A stretch of DNA of 64,000 nucleotides from Bryum argenteum (lineage: Eukaryota > Streptophyta > Bryopsida > Bryales > Bryaceae). The notes beneath the pieces were generated by a model. That model saw only the letters and a program-made list of their open reading frames with translations, was not told where the DNA came from and did no database searches. This document shows, in pieces, positions 12,437 through 24,271 of this stretch (the stretch's first letter is position 1; every line of letters begins with the position of its first letter). A program made the translations under genes and the position numbers. The stretch lies in assembly GCA_037043015.1 (NCBI GenBank), contig CM073322.1:11915601-11979600 (forward strand), in the 5' to 3' direction.

Positions 12437-15400
12437 ATGGTGAGCACTGTGGAAGATGTGACCATGCGGCGCCAGATGACTCCCTCGAAGTCTTTGAAGA
12501 GGAGTAGTCTGCCGCCTTCTGTTGCTGTGTCCGAGGCTCTCCCTGATGAGATTTCGGTTGATTGTCTCAAGACCGCGCTTCCGCTTCCGGGCCTTGAGAA
12601 CGGTAGCCATGTCAACGTTAAGAAAGACTTTGTTCTTGGAAAGAACATGCACGGGAGTTCTTTGGAAATCACTGAGCCTGAGCATGATGACGACGTTACT
12701 GGCGAGAAAGAGGCGTACATGGCTGGTGTCCTCGCTCGTTACCGAAAATCTTTGACTGAGAAAACGAAGTTCCATTTAGGTGGGAGGCTTTTCTCTATCG
12801 CTCACAAGAAGACCTTCATTTTACTACTAAACCATTGACAAATACGTGCCGATCATGATATTTTCTTTTCACAAGCTGCATGTCATTGTTTTGGAGTACT
12901 TGCTCTAGGAGCGTGACCTGAACTTTCTGCTGACTACTATTCATTGACTTGTGATGATGATCCTGTTTGTTCAAGACTGTTCTTGTGCACAGTAGACTTC
13001 AACACGTATCTCGCAGCTTGTCTTCGAGAGTCTTAGAGAACAGTTAAACAGACTTACTACAAATCATGTCCGACTTATTACAAATCTCATGGTTGCACCA
13101 TCCAATGTCCTACCTCATCCTTTCGGGATGCCTGTAAGTTCGTAAGAGTTCGTTGGGACGAGCAAGAGGCTCGCGAGTACGTTTGTAGTTGCTTGGTGAA
13201 TCGTAGCCTTTGGACGGTGACTAACGAGTCTTTACTGTTCACTATTTCGCCGACATGATAGTTTTTTTCACACGCAATCCTATGAAGTCCTACAAGTCAC
13301 CTCGTTTAGATGAGCTGTACAGAATGCTCATGCTCTCTGTAATAATTCAGATCCTCGATTATTTCACACTCGGTTCGACATTAAATTATTATTATATTGA
13401 GGAAGGCGGCTCGGTTGTCGGTGATTTTCGGACCACTGTGCAGTCCCGAAGATTTGGGACTGACGAAGTTTTTGCAACAACTACGAGTTGATCTGAGGAA
13501 CATAATCAGTTCTGACACTCGGTACAGTAGATTTTAATTGTAATTCCATGTGCTGCAGGATATCCCTACAATCTTGACTTCGACTATGGAGCTCTTTCTC
13601 AGCTGCAGCACTTTTCCATCAACAACTTAGGCGACCCTTTTATTGAAAGCAACTACGGCGTCCACTCGAGGCAATTTGAAGTAGGTGTGTTGGACTGGTT
13701 CGCCAGGTTGTGGGAACTGGAGAAGGATGAGTACTGGGGCTACATTACAAACTGCGGCACTGAAGGAAATCTTCACGGCATTCTTGTCGGGTTGGTGTTT
13801 TCATTCTCAACTGTTCATGTCCACTTAAGACAATTTCATCTGCATGTCTCAGGTCTACTCTAAGATGCAATCCTCAATTCTCATCAGTGCTAACCTCTGC
13901 TGCTTTCAATCTCCAGGAGAGAAGTTCTTCCAGACGGCATCTTGTACGCTTCCCGGGATTCACATTACTCTGTCTTCAAGGCAGCTCGAATGTACCGTAT
14001 GGAATCATTGAAAGTGGACACTCATCTGTCCGGCGAGATAGACTGTGCTGATCTGGAGCGTAAGCTGTCTGAGAGAAAGGACAAACCTGCTATTCTGAAC
14101 GTCAATATTGGTAAGTCGTTGAAAGCGCCTTAATTTGCTTTACATTACAACGATTGTTCAAGCTGTAGTTTTTGCACTCTCAGGAAAGTTTTCGCCTTGA
14201 TGGCTCGGTCGATAAAGTGCCTTCGTTCATTCACCAGGAACAACGGTCAAGGGAGCCGTGGATGATCTCGACTTGATATTGAAGGTTTTGGAGCGCGTAG
14301 GCTACACGGAAGATCGCTTCTACATACACGTCGATGGAGCTCTCTTTGGCCTCATGATGCCGTTTGTGAAAAAGGTAAGTACTCTTTACATTTCTCTAGG
14401 ATCAGTAGTAATACATTAAATAAATGCGGCACATCATTAGTACTTGTCATGTAAAGGTGTTGCTTGACTCAGACAAATCATGGTCAGCTACAATTATGCT
14501 TACTGCAGCAGTCTATGCGGCTATCTGAAGATCTTAAATCACATAGGATGCTAGGTATTAAAGAAGAGTTTTGTGCAGAACAAGCTGCATGGCCTGTGAA
14601 CCATGGGATCATTGTGAAGGAGCATATCTGAGGCTCTAGCCCCTGGGGTTGAGCAATTAAAATTTGGATGCTGTGCAAATATCGATTTTTTTCAGTAGCA
14701 TGACACACAAAGGCTGAGCATCAGCGGCACAAGCATCTGAGCCATTTGTATTCTTGACGTCCATATGACAGAGCCAGACAGCTACTTGAGCCTGGTGCAG
14801 GTCACCTCTTGTCATGAGTGATTCTATATACTTGTAAGTGTAGGAATCTCCTCAATAATTTCTGACCTATCATCGTTACTTATTCTCTTATTAAAGGGTA
14901 CTTGGGATCTGCGATACATCCGAAAGAAGTGTTTGCCTGGAGAAGTACAGGAGGTAAGTGCTCTACCACAGTTGACGAGAGTGCCCCATTCGACTACCAC
15001 AGGAAGCCAAGCTTTTGGTGTAGATCTAATCCATTTGACTTTCAGTTTGCAGATATGACTCCGTGCCGAGCCCCAAAGTTCCCGGTTGTTCATTATCTCA
15101 CAGTTTTTCACATCGATGTACTGATCTCTAGTTTCCTGTTCTTAACACAAGTTTCAACTGTTGCTTTGCAGGCTCCTAAAGTGACCTTTAAGAAACCAAT
15201 TGGTAGTGTTAGTGTGTCGGGTCATAAATTTATCGGGTGCCCTATGCCTTGTGGTGTGCAATTCACTAGGATGAAGCATATTAATTCATTGTCCCGTAAC
15301 GTTGAATACCTGGCTTCTCGTGATGCCACCATCATGGGAAGCCGAAACGGCCATGCTCCAATCTTCCTGTGGTACACCCTCAATCGTAAGGGATACCGTG

Positions 15401-15901
15401 GATTCCAAAAAGATGTCCAAAGATGCCTCCGCAACGCACATTACTTGAAAGAGCGTCTGCGGGAAGCCAAAATAGGAGTCATGTTAAACGAACTCAGCAG
15501 CACAGTCGTCTTTGAGAGGCCCCAAGATGAAACCTTTATCCTCAAATGGCAGCTTGCATGCCAGGTGAGCAACTATTCTCTGAAACTGGTATCATCCTTT
15601 GAATCTTTAACCTTCATGGGCGAGTTTTCACGGGAGATTTTAATGGTCGCTGGTATAATTGCAGGGAAAGATTGCACACGCGGTTGTGATGCCGAGTGTA
15701 ACAGTGGAGAAACTGGATACATTCGTCGAGGAGCTCATTGAAGCTCGCAAGCGCGCTTTCCCTGATGGCAAGGTGGAAATTCCGTGCATCGTGGAAGAAG
15801 TTGGAACGCATAACTGCGCTTGCGTTCTCCACCGAGGCGCACCTCCCAAGGGAGAGAAGAGAGTGCCAACGAATCACGGAAAGACTATAAGTGGAGCCTG
15901 A
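12437..15901 (+). CDS. SDC: Serine decarboxylase, PLP-dependent (group II decarboxylase)
   Basis: Six exons join in frame: 12437-12779, 13559-13790, 13917-14110, 14238-14374, 15172-15564 and 15665-15901, giving about 511 residues; all introns are GT-AG. The family converts L-serine to ethanolamine with pyridoxal phosphate, the plant entry to choline and phosphatidylethanolamine synthesis. Plant members are close relatives of bacterial histidine decarboxylases and were often misnamed so. Residues seen: His208 in RDSHYS (stacks on the cofactor in the family), Asp289 in HVDGALFG, and the Schiff-base lysine Lys321 in SVSGHKF. The N-terminal 90 or so residues before YRKSLTEK are poorly conserved, as is usual. 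Plant enzymes are about 480-490 residues, so this is complete. The first (779 bp) and fourth (797 bp) introns are the long ones; an in-frame read-through near 15.1 kb is intron 4. Substrate choice of serine over histidine is inferred from the plant context. Confidence 0.93.
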
Positions 15902-17285
15902 AGCTTCCCCTCAACATGCTTGCGCTAGACCCAAACCCAATTGGGCAAAGCGTAAGCGCGTACTCTTCGGAGAATGCATAAATAACTGCAGAATGACCAA
16001 CGTCAAGCCCCAAAGAAGACGAGGATGACAAGGCGGACCCGAAATATATAAATTCCACGAGAGGGCGTATCCTGCCATATCCTTAACTAACTGGCAAGCT
16101 CTTCAAGATTTTTTGTGCGATAAACGTATGATTGTAGAAGCATATGAAGATGCCATGGTTTCAGGAAGGCTCCCCTACCGATGTTCAAATGACGTTGCGA
16201 AGGTTGCAGTAGAGAAATTATTGAAACTGGATTGAAAGTACATACGTAGAATACTGGTTAGTACAGGATGTGAGAAGTTTCTGTCCTTCCCTCTCTACTA
16301 TACTGAAGTAGTCTAGCTAGCATAACGATTTGCTCCTAACCTGATTGTTAGAAATGCAAGACCAGGGCCTCTCTTCGGCTGTGACATAAAGATTATATAT
16401 TGCATAATTGATTTACTCTTGCATTACTGATATTCATGCATGCTTGCGATTAATCCTTGCATTGCAACTTCTCATGCAGCTGTGATTATGCAATAAGGGT
16501 ATGGCATATTCTAAGATAACTTGCTCAATAATGACTTAAATGTAGCCATGGAAAATTTGTGATGAAGTTAGTCATTCGAACTTGAAATTGTAGGACAGCC
16601 AAGTGGTCATGAACGAGACATTCAGAGCCATATCAGGACATTCCCGGCAGTAAAAGGGTTAAGACTTCAAAGCTGTTATATACCTCCTGAAAAATCCAGC
16701 TTGTTCAGAAAACTGTAGTTCTGTAGCACGGGTCTCTTTATTTCTCCCCTACGAGCGTGGCTCGGATGCCAGGCTCGGTGGGGATCAATTTTCTGGCCCT
16801 TCCCGTTTCCCCCATTTGGAGCCATTTTTTGAATTTTTTTTTGCAAAATTTGGGGCCTGGGGCCCCAAATTACCCTCGGAAGCCCCCTCTGTGTTCAAAT
16901 GGGGCCTAAACAAATTAAAAAATAGGGGCAGATTTTACCCCACCCTCCCCACCCCCACCCGAGCCTGGCATCCAAGCCACGCTCGTAGAGGATATTTAGA
17001 CACTCCCCTGTAGCACATGCACTCTGCTACTTCTTTCAAAAAGTGCAACCAGTTTCGTACGTAGCCTGACCTACCGATGGTCGCCTCCCACTACCAAGTC
17101 GTCCTGTCCCATGACTTGATTCTGACTAACAGATGCATTAGAACCATTGAATCTACACCACTTTTCACTTGTTTACAACTAACTGCAATTTTCATGTCAG
17201 ATGATTCCTCTCATAATTGTCCACGTGCTTATCTTTTCATCATACTTATCCATGTGCATTCACCTATGCATCACATTTATCCATG
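15902..17285. other. 3' flank and intergenic DNA after the decarboxylase
   Basis: About 400 bases after the stop codon are probably 3' untranslated sequence, with no intact frame. A lone GGGTTAA terminus at about 16,657, of the same type as the TTAA elements, has no matching left end that I can find. A foldback element occupies 16.75-16.99 kb. The rest is unremarkable. Confidence 0.5.
16746..16991. mobile_element. Foldback MITE with about 30-bp terminal inverted repeats
   Basis: The left arm CTACGAGCGTGGCTCGGATG (from 16,749, continuing CCAGGCTCGG) is mirrored by the right arm ending at 16,988 (CCGAGCCTGGCATCCAAGCC, then ACGCTCGTAG), with one mismatch in about 30 bp. The interior is G/C-homopolymer-rich (GGGGCCTGGGGCCCC) with a T-run and no long open frame. 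The flanks share only TATTT, so the target duplication, and hence the superfamily, is unresolved. Confidence 0.75.
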
Positions 17286-17366
17286 TTCATTCATCATTCA
17301 TGCATTTCTTGAACAATTGCACGATCGGTATACAATTGTTCAAGAAATGCATGAATGATGAATGAA
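17286..17366. repeat. Perfect 34-bp inverted repeat with 13-nt loop
   Basis: Bases 17,286-17,319 and 17,333-17,366 are exact reverse complements (the left arm starts TTCATTCATCATTCATGC, the right arm ends ATGAATGATGAATGAA), separated by CACGATCGGTATA. It lies between two convergent genes and would form a very stable hairpin in RNA or single-stranded DNA. Confidence 0.95.
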
Positions 17367-17907
17367 GCTTCCAAAGTCGAGAACAGAAGCCTACAATCAC
17401 ATCAAGAATCACCATTTGCGCTTGTTACAACGGTGGAAACGAGCTTATGGCAACGGTGGAAGTGTCCGGCCGCGCTACTTGTGTCAAGACATATTCTAAA
17501 GCCTTCCCAGGTTCATTTTGTGATCTTTAACACTTGCATTTCCAGCACAGGAACCCAATGAGTGCACACGAGGATACTCAACAAATAACAAATGAATGTA
17601 TAATGGGCAAGCTGCACCATGGAGTGATTTCAAAATTCAGAAGACTAATGTACCAACTGGAAACTGAAGACGAAGGTGGATACATATATCTTAACAACTG
17701 CCCTCGGATAAGGGATGAGTGCCTGTACTTACAGTACTTGATGGGTATATAGCTTTTCGATGCAGGATTGGTAGCCCTGACTTGTATATGCATGACAACA
17801 TGGCTGAGTTGCATGCAGACAAAAACGAATGCTTCATAGCTGGTAAACCCCATGATTCTGAAATTCATGAGGGAGCGAAGACTCGCCAAGAAAATGAGCT
17901 TAATTCG
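17367..17907. other. Short gap before the 3' end of the channel gene
   Basis: Open frames exist on both strands (for example 17,534-17,752 on plus), but none has a recognisable domain or splice partner. It probably includes the 3' untranslated region of the minus-strand channel gene. Confidence 0.4.
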
Positions 17908-20052
17908 TCATAATCTGGGGACTCCGTTTGTAACACTACATTTTGGCTTCACGTCTTTTTTCTTACTCAAGTGGGCTTGAGCTCGTGCTTGCAAATGGGC
18001 CAACTCTCGAATATTTTCACGGGCTTTCGCACACATACGGTCTAACGGGAGGATTGGAAAAGGCTCCTCAATGAGCACCCCCACCTGCCATGCCAAACAA
18101 CTCTGTGAATAAGCAGATGAAGTACATAAAGGTGGAGTGATAGAAATGTGGCGGAATGTCTCTCACCTCCTCAATGCAGAATAATGAAGCTGCACTAATA
18201 ACAGTGGCAGGAACAACCACCCAGTGACAGTCATCCCAAAGCACCACAGGTAATGCGAGGTGCCACAAGACCAGAATTCGTGAGGTCAACCGCGTATAAG
18301 CAAGTGGTATGGGTGTGCGGATTAAACGCTCACATACGCTTATGCTCTCATTCATTTGCGACATACTTGCGTCCTGCGATTTGTAAACATAAATTCTTCG
18401 TCAAACACACTTGTTGGACCGACTCCCAGACAACGAACCAAAACTTCAGCAATAACTTATATTGCTTGGGGTTGGATAATCCATCAAATGATTGTTAAAT
18501 GTAGAAAATATGATATCATTACAGTAAGAGCAAGTACTCACCAGAAGGCTTCTTTCACCATCTTCGAACTTGAGACATTTCAGAGAGTGAGTCATGAGTT
18601 GAATGAGACAATTAGGCCGATGCTCCGCACTGAGGACTAGAGCGAGGTCATCCTCTTTCAATATCTCCCTCAGCTCTTTCTCAAAATCTGATCCATACAG
18701 TAGGTGACACTGCACATGTGCCCACAGAGCAAATCCGCTGGAGATGAGAATTATACATACATATATAGTGAAGATGAAGATGTACATTAGAACCTTAGAA
18801 ACACATGTACATAGAAACACTCGGGCCCAAGTATAGACGGTGTGTTAGGGATTTAGTGACACCTTCCATATCTGGACCTTCGATAAGGTAAACGGGGTTC
18901 TACTGTAGCAAATATACATCTACCTATATTAGAATATAACGATGTCTGTATACAAAGTATGATTGGAGGGTGATCCAGATTGATGAACGTGGATTGAGTG
19001 AATGTTTCTGATGCAACGGCAGTATCCTCTGAAAACATGTTGATGCAACAGTAAATTTAGACAAGCCCTAAAACATGTTTCCACACATAGTGGAGTCGGA
19101 GCATTACCTTAAGAGCCACGGGAAACGCCAGAATGTAGTCCAACAACTGCTTCTTCTGGTCGAAATCCGAGGGTCTTTGAGCCCAAGCCATGGACTGACG
19201 AGCAACATCTTTTGCACTAGTAATCACTTTGGTCCAAGTCTTTCGGGCTTCGTCATAGCGAGAGTAGGAGGCTTCGGTGCGAAAAACGAGAAGCAACGCC
19301 AACGCAGGAGCAGTCAGCTGGAACGAAAGAGGCGAAGCATGCAACAGTGGAAGTGGAATGAAGGGTGGCAAGTAGCCAGATAGAACGATGGTGTTGTAGA
19401 GCGCAACCACGAAGGAAATCGCTGTCACCGTGCCTACAGGAGGTATTAAAGATAAGATCACCCGCGACTGAAAGGCCGAAGTGAAATGTCGGTAATGTCT
19501 TACGGAGCTTCGATGCTGCAACCAGTCGTCATGGCTGTAAAAGGTTCTCCGCTTTCGCATTCCTCGTTCACTCACTGCATCGACGCTCGCTGCAATCCAC
19601 CTGAAATCAAATGGACGACGAATGTCGAATTTGAACGCCGGCTTCGGGATATCAGCGTGCTCCAGCGTAGAAAAATAACGCGATATCTCCTTCCCTGATA
19701 TCTCCGCAGGCTCGTCCAGTTCAGGTGATGACTCTCTATCATCATCTCCTCGAATCGCACCACTCCTCCACTTTGAATGATGAAATGGCGCCGATGAATG
19801 ACCTATCGCGGTAGAATTCTTCCTACATTCTTTGTGCCACAAACTTGCAATCGGCCGTTCTCTCGGGAACAACCCGACCAATTCTTTGTCATCTCGCATA
19901 CACGATACTCCACTCCTCCGCTTCGAATCTAAAAGTCTAAGGTGCGAGGGACGACGAGAGTGAGAAGCATACGATGATAAACCACTCCAGCTACATCTTC
20001 CCTGCCGCAAACACGACGTCTGTTCTCCTCGAATCAGCATCAGGTCTTGCAT
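17908..20052 (-). CDS. Bestrophin-like chloride channel, chloroplast (VCCN family)
   Basis: Four exons in frame: 20052-19108, 18709-18542, 18373-18167 and 18084-17908, about 498 residues from the ATG at 20,052; an in-frame ATG at 20,097 would add 15. Plant bestrophin-like proteins (UPF0187) include VCCN1, a voltage-dependent chloride channel of the thylakoid that adjusts the proton motive force when light changes. Signature stretches are SSVRHYRHFTSAFQSRVILS, the LTAPALALLLVFRTEASYSR block, RTPIPLAYTRLTSR, and VVPATVISAASLFCIEEV followed by GVLIEEPFPIL. Several hydrophobic segments lie within this core. The first 150 or so residues are Arg/Ser-rich and unconserved, consistent with a chloroplast transit peptide (inferred). 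The second exon begins at TGTCACC, not at an upstream in-frame-looking AG, because only that keeps the reading frame with LAFPVALK. The C-terminal tail after IRELAH is Lys-rich. Confidence 0.9.
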
Positions 20053-20091
20053 CCCTCCAACAAAGAAACGAAATCCAAAGAAGTAGCTCCT

Positions 20092-20710
20092 GATCACTCA
20101 CTTCTGCTTGCTTCCTCACCACTCAATACAAAACAACGTCGTCTCTCCTCCACCAGAAACTCCAAACCTCTGCAACCTCAACAGAAAGTGCTGATGGCTT
20201 CGTTCACAACTACGCACTTCTATTACCTCCAATCTCAAAACACGAACCGCAGATTACTTCCTCCACTAACTCAAAAATAAAATTTCGCTTCACGTACTTC
20301 GCCAACTTCGTCTCTCCTTCACCAGAAAGGTAATCGAATTGTTCTCCAGGACATACTACTGCGCCACGTACTATTATAAAATATGATTTCCTCGGATATC
20401 CAAACAAAGTCCTGATCTATCTCTAATCACTCAATTCTACTTCTTTCCTCTCCACTCAAAACAAACATCGTCGTCTCGCCTCCACCAGAAACTCCAAAAC
20501 CAAAACAACTACTCACTCTAATTTCTCGTCACGCACTTCTATTATCTCCAATCTTAACAGCCATTGGAGATTACTTCCTCCACAAACTCGAAACAACAAC
20601 TCCTCTTCACTTAGTTCTCTCTTCCTTCACCGAAAAGAGAATTGAATTGTTCTCCAGGACATGCTACTGCGCCATGTACTCTTGTTCAATAAATTCTCCT
20701 CGGAAGTGCC
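20092..20710. repeat. Imperfect tandem duplication upstream of the channel gene
   Basis: Two units of roughly 300 bp lie head to tail (about 20,092-20,405 and 20,427-20,710). Shared phrases include CTCCACCAGAAACTCCAAA, CGCACTTCTATTA, GATTACTTCCTCCAC, GAATTGTTCTCCAGGACAT and ACTGCGCCA. They sit immediately 5' of the minus-strand channel start, so they probably duplicate its leader or promoter. Confidence 0.8.
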
Positions 20711-21433
20711 GAAATGCTCCAACCACAGATTTGGACCTACTACTTGCACTTGCTACTTGCGCTTGCACAGCAAATTATCGCATCCTCCCCTGATGCTTAC
20801 ATCAATTTGTTCACTTTTGAGTCAGTCAATGCAGGAGTGCAGATACAGGAAATTTGTTTGGAAATGCATGAATCTGGCGTGCGTAGCTTTCTTAGGAGTG
20901 TCAGTCGCCGTCGCTTTTCTGTTGTACCGATCTTTATGACCAAGCCATGAACGTGTTTTGTGTACCTTTCTCGTCGTCCGCCATAGCCACACCTCTCTAT
21001 TATCACTTCCCTGTAAATATCATCCCTCTTTATTGTCACTGTACCCTAAAACGTGATCTAAGGGTTTTGTACCAAGATGAATAAATCAATGAATGGATGT
21101 TAAAATCGAAATGGATGAATGTGTTTTTAAAAATTACAACCGCCATGTTTGTTACAACCTAACCAAAATTCACTCAAATTTTGGTTTATATTTATGGAGT
21201 GTGAAGAAGTGATTGGGTTGGCTACTCAAAATCATAAACTTGTTGAATTTAAAAAGAATTTTGTGCAAGATTCATTCAATTTTGGTTTATTTTCAAAGTT
21301 TTAAGAAGTGATTGAGCTCATTATTGATTACTTTGATAATCTCAAATATAAAAAAATATTGTGTGGTGATGTTATAGATTGAAGGTTGTTTTTAAGCCGA
21401 GAGTGTATTGAGAGTATTTTTTGAGGGAAGTGA
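20711..21433. other. Intergenic between divergent genes
   Basis: This contains the promoter of the DUF26 gene on the plus strand and probably upstream sequence of the channel gene on the minus strand. No further gene was recognised; open frames at 20.66-20.95 kb lack domains. Confidence 0.45.
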
Positions 21434-22525
21434 ATGGAGCTGAAAGGAATAATAAGTTGGTTCATAATAGGAATCTATGTGTTGCCCACTGTGGAAGGAG
21501 GTTATAATTGTAGCAAGTCGCACATTGATGACATAAATAGTGATGACTTTAAAGAGAATCTGAAGCAAGCAGCTGCTAACTTAAGAGTGTATTTGTTTGA
21601 ACAAAAAGATTATAAGATGAACTTGAGTACTAAAAGTGACAAGACTGGCCTCTCAATTTGGGTGTGGGGTCAATGTGATCATGATGGAGGTGGAGATCAA
21701 TGCAGGGTACACATCTTCTAATTTTTTTCTTAATTCTCAAAGCTCAAAATATACTCCCTTTGTTTATCAATATAAGATTGGTAAAATTTACTCGCAATAC
21801 ATTATATTGAGTATTTGTGTGAATATGAGGTTGGTATGTGATGAGTTGATTACCACGATGTACATTGAAATGCTTTTGTTGAAAACTATGCACTATCAAC
21901 TTGCATTTAGTTTGCAGCAAGATCCTTTGTCTACTTAAATTTTACCAATATTAGCCCTACAAAAGAACATGCAACAAGCTGTTGCAATTCACTATATAGT
22001 CAAAAAGACTTTATTCGGCTCTTTTCAACTTAAGGGTTTGACAACATGTAGTTCATTAGAAACAACTTTAACCCTTAAACGTCAAGCCCCTCTGAAAATA
22101 CACTGGAAACCAAGCCCGAGGGGCATGCTCTGACGTTTAAGGGTTAAGTTCCAAGAAGGATGAATTATGATAATCATTATAGATTACACTTGATTGAGAC
22201 GGATATATATGGTTGATTTTTGAATATATATTTATTGGTTGATCTTCTATTATGTTTTTGAGAAGAAATTATATTGATGATGTTGTTGGTTGCCATTTGA
22301 TAGGATTGCATCAATGATTTATGTGAGAGTATGCTTTCAGTTTGCATGAATAGTAGCTGGGGTGAGCTTACATTGACAAACCGTGGAAAGGTTGTCTGCT
22401 ATGTTCATTACAATGGACTTGAATATGGAATTGCTCCAGTGGCCCTCATTCAAAAACTCAAAGAATATTATTATTTCTTCCTTTTGTTGCACCTATGCAT
22501 TGTAATGTATATGTATATAACGTGA
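21434..22525 (+). CDS. Secreted DUF26 (Gnk2/ginkbilobin-like) cysteine-rich protein
   Basis: Two exons, 21434-21706 and 22304-22525, give about 164 residues. The start ATG at 21,434 is followed by a hydrophobic signal peptide (ISWFIIGIYVLPTVEG). Splicing GG|GT...AG|GAT creates a C-x8-C-x2-C array (GQC, eight residues ending GDQ, CRDC), which is the hallmark of the DUF26 or Gnk2 domain. A later VVCYVHYNGLEYGI matches the final cysteine and tyrosine region of the fold. Single-domain secreted DUF26 proteins include the antifungal, mannose-binding ginkbilobin; doubled domains occur in receptor-like kinases and plasmodesmal proteins. The C-terminal tail (YYYFFLLLHLCIVMYMYIT) is hydrophobic and may be a membrane or anchor signal, or a read-through artefact if a further splice site was missed. 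The 597-bp intron hosts a TTAA miniature element. Family is fairly sure; biological role is not. Confidence 0.72.
22072..22143. mobile_element. TTAA-flanked miniature element, copy 4 (72 bp)
   Basis: TTAA (22,068-22,071), then CCCTTAAACGTCA, and at the other end TGACGTTTAAGGG then TTAA (22,144-22,147). The 13-bp terminal repeats are exact. It lies in the intron of the DUF26 gene. It appears to be an extreme internal deletion of the 360-bp family, retaining a CCCCTC/GAGGGG inner pair. Confidence 0.85.
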
Positions 22526-23552
22526 CTATGTGTATTTGATTATGAGAAATGCCACTTTAGTGACAATTGTAATATCTTGATTTTTTTTGGTTTTTTCATA
22601 AAAGTTCAATAAGAAGAAATTATACATAAGTTTCACAAATTTGATAGCTTATATTTATGTATACACGATGAGGTTCAAAATTAGACTTTGAAGTATTCCA
22701 TATAAATTTTTACTATGTTTAAGATCATTATTATTTTTAAATTTTAATTTATTTATTATCTATTTTTCTCAAAACTCCTCACCATTGTGTAGTGGTTTCC
22801 GAACATTGTGAGGAGATTAAATCACACTATTTAATTAATTTTAGGATATATGCACCACATTTAGCGTTATCAAACTCAAGAATAGATTGCTCTTTCTTAC
22901 CTCTAGGCTAGATTGTCAGTATAAATCGGAAGAGAGGTTTAAGATCACTTCCGAGAGGTTTAAGATCACTGTAAATCATGTTTGGAACTGAGTAAGAGAG
23001 GTTAAAGAAAAACTCGAGTCATGAGGCTATGGAGAAATTTCAAGTAATAGTTGTTAATCATTCCCCCACTCTATCATAGCCCTTAGTCGCGCCGAGTGCC
23101 AAAAAAATGACATTCTCGATGAAAGGCAACAATTTTGAAGAGTCAAAACTTCTTCATCTAGAGTCCAAATCGAATGAAATTATTTGGGTTAGGTCCCAAA
23201 TCAATTCTAGTTTGTGTGGTAAAAATTGCAAACCCATATAAGAAAATATGTAATTATGGCATGCATTTTAGTGGAAACAACTCTTGTTTTTGGCTTTTCA
23301 AACATGGAGCATGTTTTGCCATTGCAAGCTGATTATGTAAAATTCAATTTAGGTTTTCATGAACTAACCCTTGTTTTCATATATGACACGTCTTTTGGGA
23401 TTGTGTTCTTTTCACTACATTGATGAAAGGGTCAATTACCATAAGTCTGCTTCTATTATCTTGGTTTTAAAATCACATACTTAATCTTTTTATTAAATGA
23501 TTCACACTCCTACTACATAGCAACCGTTAGCTATTTGAATGTGTGCACCTTC

Positions 23553-23624
23553 ACCATTTTGACTCATTAACTCTCCACCATTTTGACTCATTAACTCTCC
23601 ACCATTTTGACTCATTAACTCTCC
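23553..23624. repeat. 24-bp minisatellite, three exact units
   Basis: The unit ACCATTTTGACTCATTAACT plus CTCC is repeated at 23,553, 23,577 and 23,601. The period is a multiple of three, which explains an artefactual open frame with repeated ELMSQNGG on the minus strand. Confidence 0.9.
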
Positions 23625-24046
23625 TACTATTAGATATGAATCATCCAAGAAAGGCTCGAACACAAGGTTGCAGTCTCTAAAACAGGATGGCCTAAGGTGG
23701 CTAGGAGTCAAGAAGGCATGTAGGATTCAGGAGTGAGGGTCGCTCACAAATAGGGATCCTTTCCAAAATGCCGAATTAAAGGAATTCACGTCAAACAATA
23801 ACAAATAGAATTATACAAATAATTGATTAATGTGAAGTACTACTTGGAGTAGGTAACAATTTTCACACGTATAATGTTGAGAAACAAGAGAAGATCAGAA
23901 AATCAGGCAACAGGGACTGAATTTTTGAACTGCGAGCTAAAAGTTCGAAATAATTTACCAATAATAAGTTCAAAACAAGAGCGTTAGAACTGAAATCTCC
24001 CCTTCTTGACATATAAGCTGGACCTTCCACTCATGAAATAGCTTAA

Positions 24047-24271
24047 CCCTTAAAGGTCCCTTGGGGATAGTATGTACGGTGGCGTATAATTGAGATTTGC
24101 TACCAACAAGAAACTCTATATTGTGATCTTAAAAGCTTAGTAGAACCGCATGGATTTATATGTCAACTTGTTCTTTGAACTCAAATCTATTAAAGGTGTG
24201 CACTCATTCCAATACAAACAAAATACGCTGTATTCTAGCAACCAAAATATGGTTGTTCAGACCTTTAAGGG
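24047..24271. mobile_element. TTAA-flanked MITE, copy 5 (225 bp)
   Basis: Flanked by TTAA at 24,043-24,046 and 24,272-24,275. The terminal inverted repeats CCCTTAAAGGTC and GACCTTTAAGGG match over 12 bp. The interior differs from the 360-bp copies, so this is a second subfamily with shared termini. It lies just downstream of the SFR2 stop codon. Confidence 0.8.

Noticed and set aside
12299..12775. Minus-strand 158-codon frame over the decarboxylase first exon
   Set aside because: Antisense to a coding exon and its CT-rich leader; Arg/Glu-rich composition is what the reverse of such a leader gives.
14902..15741. Single 279-codon frame spanning the decarboxylase region
   Set aside because: It reads through the fourth intron and past two splice donors; the family alignment is restored only by using exons 15172-15564 and 15665-15901.
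23502..23711. Minus-strand frame with a repeated ELMSQNGG peptide
   Set aside because: Produced by a 24-bp minisatellite; nothing else supports a gene.
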